In this document: positions 5,788 through 10,356 of the stretch, piece by piece
Numbering within the stretch: the stretch's first letter is position 1
Layout: each line of letters starts with the position of its first letter
DNA from: JAQBDA01 sp041301185
GTDB taxonomy: Bacteria; Chloroflexota; Anaerolineae; Anaerolineales; UBA4823
Direction of reading: 5' to 3'
Assembly: GCA_041301185.1 (NCBI GenBank)
Contig: JBFYSV010000104.1
Coordinates: 1-10,356 of the forward strand
Length of the DNA: 10,356 nt
The notes under the pieces: generated by a model
The model's database searches: none
What the model was told of the DNA's origin: nothing
The model's input: only the letters and a program-made list of their open reading frames with translations
Translations under genes and position numbers: made by a program

Positions 5788-7064
5788 ATCGACTCCTGCT
5801 GAAAGGCAGCCAATTGTTTCTCAAGTTTCTTGATTATCTCTGCTGATACTGCTATTCCATCTTCAGCCTGGATTTGTTTCCCCAAATTTGCAGCGCGTTG
5901 ACGCATATCTTCGTTCGTAATTACCTCTTGGATAGAATCGGCAAGACGTTCAATAGTAAGTTTTCTACGTGGAATGGGCTTTGGCCCAACGCCTAACTCG
6001 GCAATACGCCGACCCCAAAAGGGTTGGTCCCCAAAAAATGGAACAACAATAGATGGAACACCAGCCCTAAGACCAGCGGCAGTTGTGCTTGCGCCACCGT
6101 GATGAACAACGGCAGAGACACGAGGAAAGAGCCAGGAATGTGGAATAGAGTCAATCATATAGATTGAGTCAGGTATATTCGCTCTTTGTAATCCGCCCCA
6201 GCCAGAGAGTAATACGGCACGTTGATGAACCCGTTCCAATGCTTGAATGACGATATCTGCTGTTTGTTCAGGATTTCGATTGCTCATGCTACCAAACCCG
6301 ATATACACAGGAGGAGAACCGGATTGCAAAAAATCGACCAGCGTAGAGGGTGGTTGCCAATCATCTGATTCATTCACAAACCAATATCCAGTGATGTGAG
6401 CATTTCCGTTCCAATCAGATGGAGCAGGTACCACAGAAGGACTAAATCCATAGAGAATAGGTATGCCGTGGGTAGGCTTGGAATTGTATGGTCCTGAAAG
6501 CGGGGCAGGAGGAATTCCCAATACTTTCTTTCGCGCCAGCGTGTCTGCCGACCGGAATCCCTGCCACAGGAGTTGACGAGTAAGTTGATGCGAAACGCGA
6601 TTAAGGGGAACGGGTAGTTTTGGAGCAAGAACGCTGGAAAAGTCTTGCGTTGGAGTGAAAGGAACTACATAGGCTTGAAGAAGTGGAAGGTGTAATTTTT
6701 CGGCAATTGCCAACCCGATATATAAACCACCCATCCCAGCCAACACAATATCCATACCTTGTGCAGCTGCTAATCCGCCTTTGGCAAAACTAATTGCTTC
6801 GCGTTGGGCTTCCTTCGCCATTTGCGCCATTAGAGCCAGGAAATTCCCCTTTTCTATCCGCTCCCGCATATCGTTGTTCTCAACAATGGCTTTAACATCA
6901 CTGTCAACCGACCAAAATTCCAAACCGTAAGATTTAACTAAAGACTCGAAGTTGTGATGACTTACGAATCGGATGAAATGTCCCGCACTTTTCAAGCCTT
7001 TGCCTAAAGCAATATAAGGCTGAACATCTCCGCGACTTCCTGGGGCGATAATCACGATACGCAT
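5784..7064 (-). CDS. Glycosyltransferase, GT1/UGT type (sterol/macrolide-glycosyltransferase-like)
   Basis: A GT-B fold enzyme expected to move a sugar from a nucleotide sugar to a lipid or small-molecule acceptor. The 426-residue length fits the family. The N-terminal acceptor domain opens with MRIVIIAPGSRGDVQP, the signature shared with sterol and antibiotic glycosyltransferases (GSRGD at 9-13). The C-terminal donor domain has YIGFGSM (254-260), HHGGASTTAAGLRAGVP (321-337) and PFFGDQPFWG (342-351), which bind the nucleotide sugar; these are family knowledge, not shown here. The start is ATG, with GAGG 11 nt upstream. It overlaps the kinase start by 4 nt. It is clearly more AT-rich than its partner (23 G+C of 60 at 5821-5880), which suggests separate origin. 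The acceptor is unknown; lipid, sterol-like or macrolide-like substrates are all possible. Confidence 0.9.
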   Translation of the reverse strand: MRIVIIAPGSRGDVQPYIALGKGLKSAGHFIRFVSHHNFESLVKSYGLEFWSVDSDVKAIVENNDMRERIEKGNFLALMAQMAKEAQREAISFAKGGLAAAQGMDIVLAGMGGLYIGLAIAEKLHLPLLQAYVVPFTPTQDFSSVLAPKLPVPLNRVSHQLTRQLLWQGFRSADTLARKKVLGIPPAPLSGPYNSKPTHGIPILYGFSPSVVPAPSDWNGNAHITGYWFVNESDDWQPPSTLVDFLQSGSPPVYIGFGSMSNRNPEQTADIVIQALERVHQRAVLLSGWGGLQRANIPDSIYMIDSIPHSWLFPRVSAVVHHGGASTTAAGLRAGVPSIVVPFFGDQPFWGRRIAELGVGPKPIPRRKLTIERLADSIQEVITNEDMRQRAANLGKQIQAEDGIAVSAEIIKKLEKQLAAFQQESI

Positions 7065-7199
7065 AATTTTTTATTCCTCTTTCATGCATTTTCTGCGACG
7101 GTGTTGCAAAAGGTTGCCCAGCACGTGCATATACAGCAATTCTGGAGTATATTTGCTTATGATCCGCAGCCAAATTTTACCTGATACACAGGCAACTTG
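7065..7199 (-). promoter_or_regulatory. Glycosyltransferase leader with a possible promoter
   Basis: On the minus strand TTGGCT (7173-7168) and TATACT (7151-7146) are separated by 16 nt, giving an expected start near 7139 and a leader of about 75 nt. The stretch 7137-7199 resembles the segment upstream of the hydrolase (4598-4661). A minus-strand frame ending MKEE-stop at about 7069 is open through this leader (including KYTPELLYMHVLGNLL). It could be a leader peptide or a remnant, but I cannot support it as a gene. Confidence 0.4.
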
Positions 7200-7200
7200 A

Positions 7201-7245
7201 AGATTGAACCACGAAGAACACGACGGCGCGAAGAAGCACGAAGAA
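7201..7245 (-). repeat. 'cacgaag'-type repeat, short inverted copy
   Basis: AGATTGAACCACGAAGAACA is followed by further GCGAAG and CACGAAG units. Its minus strand ends TTCTTCGTGGTTCAATCT, matching the 3' end of copies A and B, so this is a shorter, diverged copy in the opposite orientation. It lies in the divergent gap between the glycosyltransferase and the methyltransferase gene. Confidence 0.6.
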
Positions 7246-7268
7246 AACCGGTTGTGTGAGAAAGATAC

Positions 7269-7275
7269 AGGAGGG
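7269..7275 (+). promoter_or_regulatory. Ribosome binding site that fixes the methyltransferase start
   Basis: AGGAGGG lies 4 nt before ATG 7280. The alternative in-frame GTG at 7256 would place this sequence inside the gene and has no RBS of its own, so 7280 is the better start. Confidence 0.7.
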
Positions 7276-7279
7276 AATT

Positions 7280-7816
7280 ATGTCTTGCTACGTCAAGTGG
7301 GCGCAAAAAGAGCACCCCAAAAGCAAGCGGATCGCCGCCACATTCCTGGCGGGCTTCGTCATCGTGATCTTGATTCCGTATATGGTCATCACGCTTGGGC
7401 CGGCGCTGGACCAGCTGCTGGGCTTACCGTCCTTCAGGGTCGGAATGGCAAATTACCTCCTCGGCGGGGCATTGCTGGTTGTGGGGCTGTCCCTCGGCGT
7501 CTGGTCGGTCTATGCCCAGCTGACCCGCGGCCGGGGCACGCCGCTGCCCATGCTGCCCACCCAAGAGCTGCTCACCACAGGCCCGTTCCGCTATTGCCGC
7601 AATCCAATGAGCCTGGGCGCTATACTGGCTTATCTCGGTATCGGGATCATCGCGGGAAGCGTGATGGGGCTTATCCTTGTGTCCTGCTGTATCGCCCTGC
7701 TGCTGTTCTACCTGAAGCGGATGGAAGAAAGAGAGCTGGCCGAAAGGTTTGGCGAAGCCTACCTGGCGTATAAGCGGGAAGTGCCCTTCATTATTCCGCG
7801 GCGCCCCAGGTGGTAA
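7280..7816 (+). CDS. Isoprenylcysteine carboxyl methyltransferase (ICMT)/phospholipid methyltransferase-like membrane protein
   Basis: The 178-residue product is a small polytopic membrane protein. Hydrophobic segments lie at about 19-37, 57-79 and 113-145, the last long enough for a pair of helices. The family signature is TGPFRYCRNPM (100-110), followed near the C-terminus by EERELAERFGEAYLAYKREV (149-168) and a short VPFIIPR element. In ICMT-type enzymes this region binds S-adenosylmethionine. Bacterial members methylate mostly unknown acceptors, such as lipids, small hydrophobic carboxylates or thiols; true isoprenylcysteine is unlikely here. The gene is alone on its strand, divergent from the glycosyltransferase and convergent with the downstream acetyltransferase (14-bp gap, which contains the CAGGCCTG palindrome at 7821-7828). 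Functional sub-class is uncertain. Confidence 0.83.
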   Translation: MSCYVKWAQKEHPKSKRIAATFLAGFVIVILIPYMVITLGPALDQLLGLPSFRVGMANYLLGGALLVVGLSLGVWSVYAQLTRGRGTPLPMLPTQELLTTGPFRYCRNPMSLGAILAYLGIGIIAGSVMGLILVSCCIALLLFYLKRMEERELAERFGEAYLAYKREVPFIIPRRPRW

Positions 7817-7830
7817 GGAGCAGGCCTGGT

Positions 7831-8409
7831 CTACGCCTCGTCTTGTAGCTGCCGGCGCATAACCACCCGGCTGGAAGAGGGTGTTCTTATGATCTTAAAA
7901 CCGCACGCTGAAAACACTGGCTCAAACCCCACTTCCACAGCCCCGCCAGAACGCCGTTTTGATCCTGAGAACGGAAATCCATCAATTGCGGTAGCGCCGT
8001 TTTCTTTGGCAAGCTCAATCGCGGCTTCAAGCAGCCTGCGGCTGATCTCATGCCCGCGGGCATCTTTGCGCACATAGAAACAGGGCACCAGCCATATATC
8101 GCCATCACCGTCTTCCCCGCCACGATAGGTCGGCGTTTTTACGGCGCGAACATAGCGCATCCTCGGCCCCACAGCACACCATCCGACGGGGTCGCTATCT
8201 TGATATGCCAGCAATCCAACGGGCAGATCGCTGCTGGCTACCAGCTGGCAAAACTTAGCGCGATTCCCGGCGCTCCCCGCTTCGTGAAATTCTTTGACGG
8301 GGATGATGAACCACATGCACCAGCAGTCATTGGTGATCTGATCCGTACCAAACAGCTTTGCGACGTCGTCGAGCAGGTCACTGGTCACTTTTTCAATTCT
8401 AAGGCTCAT
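7831..8409 (-). CDS. GNAT family N-acetyltransferase (CWCM-type)
   Basis: The 192-residue product (ATG 8409, AAGG 6 nt upstream) belongs to a GNAT subgroup with an N-terminal CWCMWF motif (29-34). Strands around VGWCAVGPR (75-83) and WLVPCFYVRKD (106-116) precede the acetyl-CoA loop. That loop reads ARGHEISRRLL (117-127), where the usual R-G-x-G-x-[GA] has lost a glycine, so CoA binding may be altered; this is a reading, not a test. The rest (ELAKENGATAIDGFPF) is typical. The start lies one base after the stop of the AlkD-like gene, so the two are almost surely cotranscribed and probably translationally coupled. The frame stays open to 8520 inside that gene, but the extra residues are out-of-frame AlkD sequence. 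The acceptor is unknown. Confidence 0.85.
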   Translation of the reverse strand: MSLRIEKVTSDLLDDVAKLFGTDQITNDCWCMWFIIPVKEFHEAGSAGNRAKFCQLVASSDLPVGLLAYQDSDPVGWCAVGPRMRYVRAVKTPTYRGGEDGDGDIWLVPCFYVRKDARGHEISRRLLEAAIELAKENGATAIDGFPFSGSKRRSGGAVEVGFEPVFSACGFKIIRTPSSSRVVMRRQLQDEA

Positions 8410-8410
8410 T

Positions 8411-8809
8411 TTAACCTTGCCGGCGCACCATCTCGTTAATCCAAATGGGTGCGAAGGGAGAAGTGCAGCCCTTGGAAACGGGATAGTCGCGATAGATCCC
8501 CAGAGTTTCTCCAATGGCAAGGGCGCGGGGACGAAGTTCTGGGAAATGGATTCCGATCTGGTCCATCTCGGCGGCTGTCAGGTTCTTCGCCTTAAGGAGC
8601 AGGATTGCCAAAAGCTGGGCGTCGATATTCCCGGTCTCCCACAGGGCGATGGCCAGCTCGTGGTCAGCCTTGATCTGCTTGGCCAGATCCCGGATGTCAC
8701 CGAGGCGGACGCCAAACTGGTTATCGTGGGCGCCGTTCTTTTTGTTATGCGCCCGTACCTTCTCGTTGCCGAGAGCCTGGAGCTGTGCAAGGATTTCTTC
8801 GAGAGGCAT
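8411..8809 (-). pseudogene. AlkD-like DNA alkylation repair protein with internal in-frame deletion
   Basis: The 132-residue product has both ends of an AlkD-type HEAT-repeat DNA glycosylase but no middle. Residues 1-83 (MPLEEILAQLQALGNEKVRA, then KNGAHDNQFGVRLGDIRDLA and HELAIALWETGNIDAQLLA) match the family N-terminus. From residue 85 on, IGIHFPELRPRALAIG and YRDYPVSKGCTSPFAPIWI match the family C-terminus. Full-length relatives, as I recall them, are around 230 residues, with about 95-100 residues between these parts, including HEAT repeats that hold the alkylated base. The junction is near 8555-8565 and keeps the frame. Activity is unlikely, but the remaining frame is clean, so either a recent deletion or a maintained short protein is possible. 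The start ATG 8809 has GAAGGG upstream. It is coupled to the GNAT gene. Confidence 0.8.
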
Positions 8810-9094
8810 AGCAGCCCTTCTTTTGTTTGGTGTTTATTGTGTTGGGTTTCGCACTGCTTTGCAAGCGGTCGCTCAACTCAACCCACGAACTTTCTGCAAA
8901 GTGTTCAGCGCCCAACGGCCTCGACGTCAGCCGCCCGCCACCAGTAGCCTATATGCGCAGCTTGCTGCCCCTGGGATCGCCGTCTGGTTGGTCAGAGATC
9001 GGGAATTTGGCGCCTTGGCAGTGCTCGAGTAGTAGGACCGCTGGCATTGGGATTAAGTCTTGCGCCAGAAGAAAAGCATCCCTAGCGCTCAGCC
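8810..9094. other. Dyad-rich gap without a supportable gene
   Basis: No credible gene is present. The first part (8841-8916) is packed with overlapping inverted repeats. The remainder (8949 to about 9086, minus strand) is open in one frame and ends KFPISDQPDGDPRGSKLRI-stop, which reads like the tail of a protein but has no start of its own. It may be a gene remnant, which I cannot identify. No clear promoter for the AlkD-like gene was seen. Confidence 0.5.
8841..8916. repeat. Nested inverted repeats (GTTGGGTT-type palindrome)
   Basis: Three overlapping dyads are visible: GTTGGG (8841-8846) with CCCAAC (8911-8916), TGGGTT (8843-8848) with AACCCA (8880-8885), and CTTTGCA (8857-8863) with TGCAAAG (8895-8901). 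The flanks TTTCGC and GCTCAA resemble the widespread GTTGGGTTTCGC...GCTCAACCCAAC intergenic palindrome, with extra sequence in the loop. Mutually exclusive folds are possible. Confidence 0.5.
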
Positions 9095-9787
9095 TCACGC
9101 TCGCTTGACAGTCAGATCTTTGTCTTCCATTTCCCAGGCGTGATCGAGGGTGTGGTACGCGGTGTGCCGAATCAGGTACCTTAGCGGCCAGGTGCGGGCA
9201 ATTTTGCTTTGGGAATGCAACGCCCAAATTGCGTTGCAATAGGCATCGCGATGCGCTTTCAATCCCTCGTCGGTCAGCATCACTTCCAGAGGTGTGTGCA
9301 CGCCGAGTTTCTTCGCCCAGTCCAGCTCCGCGGCAAACGTATGACGGACGATGCGGTCCCGATCTCGCCCTCCGCCGCGCGGACCCCGCCGCATCTCAGC
9401 CGAGACCCTCGAGCGCACATCGTCGAAAAACTCCCAGCCCGCCCGCATCAGCGCCAGCTCACGCTCCAATGCCTCGCTCGACATGGCTTGCCGGTCGATG
9501 CTCGAAAATGCGAACGAGACACCCCAAAAATCGGTTGAACCCGTGCCCGGATATTGCTCGACCACGTCGACGACGGTGCTGTTCGGAAATGCGGACTCCA
9601 TCCCAGCCAGCTTCGTCACCGTCGCATAACGTGGAACATAGGAGAGTAAGCGTTCAATTGCTGCCTCCTCGGTCGTTGCCCCGCGCTCGAGACCGGGCCA
9701 GTCCGGTGCTACTGCCACCACCTTCTTGCCCTTCGGTCCGATTTCTAGCGTTACCCGAATAGGGTTAGCCACAGTTTCTCCCGTCAC
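9095..9787 (-). CDS. DinB-like protein with a HicB-like N-terminal segment
   Basis: The 230-residue product (from GTG 9787) has two parts. Residues 10-55 (VTLEIGPKGKKVVAVAPDWP, then GATTEEAAIERLL) resemble the small ribonuclease-H-like fold of HicB proteins, where 'cpdlpGc.t.G.T.eEA' is typical; this is a weak match by eye. The C-terminal half resembles DinB/YfiT four-helix proteins: IVRHTFAAELDWAKKLG (146-162) supplies His149, and IRHTAYHTLDHAWEMEDKD (206-224) supplies His208, His212 and His216, enough for a metal site. The function of this subgroup is not known to me; some DinB relatives are thiol-dependent transferases. It starts 7 bp after DUF1801, so it is likely in the same operon. GTG 9772 has a better RBS (GGGAG, 5 nt) than GTG 9787 and may be the real start (225 residues). 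Confidence 0.72.
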   Translation of the reverse strand: MTGETVANPIRVTLEIGPKGKKVVAVAPDWPGLERGATTEEAAIERLLSYVPRYATVTKLAGMESAFPNSTVVDVVEQYPGTGSTDFWGVSFAFSSIDRQAMSSEALERELALMRAGWEFFDDVRSRVSAEMRRGPRGGGRDRDRIVRHTFAAELDWAKKLGVHTPLEVMLTDEGLKAHRDAYCNAIWALHSQSKIARTWPLRYLIRHTAYHTLDHAWEMEDKDLTVKRA

Positions 9788-9794
9788 TCTGTCC

Positions 9795-10229
9795 TCAGCT
9801 CACCGCTTTCTTCACCAGCGCGGCGATCTTTGCCTCTTCGGCGGGGGTCAGCTCCACCAACGCGAAGGCGGTCGGCCACATGACGCCTTCGTCCAGGTTC
9901 GCCGTATCGTTAAAGCCCAGCGTGGCGTAGCGCGAGCCAAACTTCTGCGCGCTCTGGAAGAAGCAGACCACCTTGCCGTCCCTGGCATAGGCGGGCATCC
10001 CGTACCAGGTTTTCGGCCAGAGGACCGGCGCGCTGGCTGTGATAATCTCGTGCAGGCGCGTGGCCATGGCGCGCTCCGGTTCGGGCATCTCGGCGATCTT
10101 GGCGAGCAAGTCGCTCTCGCCTGCCGCCCTATCCTTGTTGGCGCGCTCTTCAGCCTTCAGCTCTCGGGCGCGCTCCTTCATTGCGGCTTTTTCCTCAGCT
10201 GTAAATCCTGCATCCTTCTTTGTGCTCAT
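9795..10229 (-). CDS. DUF1801 domain-containing protein
   Basis: The 144-residue product starts with about 40 charged residues rich in Lys, Glu and Ala (FTAEEKAAMKERARELKAEE), probably a helix or coiled coil. The DUF1801 (YdhG-like) fold follows: LLAKIAEMPEPERAMATRLH (41-60), WPKTWYGMPAYARDGKVVCF (71-90), KFGSRYATLGF (96-106) and a final helical AEEAKIAALVKKAV. Relatives have been linked to iron handling in some Firmicutes, but no function can be assigned here. ATG 10229 is chosen because AGGAGG (10240-10235) sits 5 nt upstream; the frame is open to 10298, but that extension covers the promoter leader. First gene of the operon with the DinB-like protein. Confidence 0.85.
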   Translation of the reverse strand: MSTKKDAGFTAEEKAAMKERARELKAEERANKDRAAGESDLLAKIAEMPEPERAMATRLHEIITASAPVLWPKTWYGMPAYARDGKVVCFFQSAQKFGSRYATLGFNDTANLDEGVMWPTAFALVELTPAEEAKIAALVKKAVS

Positions 10230-10274
10230 CGAAACCTCCTCTTGGCGATTGGTTGTAGTAAAAGCCAGGTTTTC

Positions 10275-10291
10275 ACCCATCCAAGATGGGT
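10275..10291. promoter_or_regulatory. Hairpin or operator at the start of the DUF1801 transcript
   Basis: ACCCATC (10275-10281) and GATGGGT (10285-10291) form a perfect 7-bp inverted repeat with a 3-nt spacer. If transcription starts near 10294 as the promoter predicts, it would fold at the extreme 5' end of the mRNA and could protect it. As DNA it could bind a repressor just downstream of the start site. Confidence 0.5.
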
Positions 10292-10300
10292 TGTCCATTT

Positions 10301-10329
10301 ATTGTAGAACGTTAATTCTAGATAGTCAA
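10301..10329 (-). promoter_or_regulatory. Sigma70-type promoter of the DUF1801 operon
   Basis: On the minus strand TTGACT (10329-10324) and TACAAT (10306-10301) are separated by exactly 17 nt; each box has one mismatch to consensus. A dyad, TAGAA (10305-10309) and TTCTA (10316-10320), lies in the spacer and overlaps the -10, a position where a bound repressor would block the polymerase. It is the best promoter in the window. Confidence 0.7.
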
Positions 10330-10356
10330 GGTGGAATTTGTCTGAATTATTCGTGT

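Noticed and set aside
7069..7199. Small minus-strand frame before the glycosyltransferase (KYTPELLYMHVLGNLL...MKEE).
   Set aside because: There is no recognisable family, and its DNA is shared, with an indel, with a segment upstream of another gene, so it is more likely non-coding leader.
7204..7773. Long plus-strand frame overlapping the methyltransferase in another frame.
   Set aside because: Its product is low-complexity and rich in Arg, Pro and Gly; the overlapping frame has clear ICMT motifs and a strong RBS.
8841..8916. Integron attC-like site (GTTGGGT at 8841 and GCCCAAC at 8910 fit the core-site consensus).
   Set aside because: The cores are in the wrong order for an attC (GTTRRRY before RYYYAAC on both strands), and no matching partner with paired inner boxes was found on either side. 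The small-enzyme cargo resembles cassettes, but genes lie on both strands and other gaps lack such cores.
8417..9032. Plus-strand frames antisense to the AlkD-like gene and the following gap.
   Set aside because: They mirror the GC-rich minus-strand codons and have no domain motifs; the minus strand has clear AlkD sequence.
9229..9762. Plus-strand frames antisense to the DinB-like gene.
   Set aside because: The translations are Pro/Ser/Arg-rich shadow sequence with no recognisable motif.

Overview
The window looks like a chromosomal accessory stretch from a Chloroflexota bacterium, probably of the Anaerolineae type. The clues are a secreted LVIVD-repeat protein ending in a 'FLPQVLR'-like tail, intergenic spaces full of short palindromes and 'cacgaag'-type repeats, and the style of the single-domain enzymes. 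This assignment is inference from style; there is no marker gene. No tRNA, rRNA, CRISPR array, transposase or phage gene was seen.

Layout. (1) 1-2133, plus: the 3' part of a secreted beta-propeller protein whose start lies outside the window. (2) 2275-3277, plus: a VOC/glyoxalase-fold protein and a GNAT acetyltransferase, separated by palindromic repeats. (3) 3278-3635: repeats only. (4) 3636-7064, minus: a glycosyltransferase (7064-5784) overlapping an aminoglycoside-phosphotransferase-like kinase (5787-4858), then an HSL-type alpha/beta hydrolase (about 4619-3636) bracketed by two directly repeated blocks. (5) 7280-7816, plus: an ICMT-type membrane methyltransferase. (6) 10229-7831, minus: a DUF1801 protein, a DinB-like protein, a 285-bp dyad-rich gap, an AlkD-like DNA glycosylase that has lost its middle, and a second GNAT protein one base downstream of it.

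How the genes fit together. No single pathway is visible. The set (VOC, two GNATs, APH-like kinase, glycosyltransferase, esterase, methyltransferase, AlkD remnant, DUF1801, DinB-like) is the usual mix of small detoxification and resistance accessory genes. The clearest transcription unit starts at a near-consensus promoter at 10301-10329 and runs into DUF1801 and the DinB-like gene. The glycosyltransferase and kinase are translationally coupled through a TTGA overlap, although their base composition differs sharply.

The most interesting points are the in-frame internal deletion in the AlkD-like gene, the roughly 150-bp direct-repeat blocks on either side of the hydrolase, a shared promoter-bearing segment in front of two unrelated minus-strand genes, and a two-module palindromic repeat family that supplies the stop codon of the first gene. 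I found no convincing new multi-gene defence or biosynthetic system.
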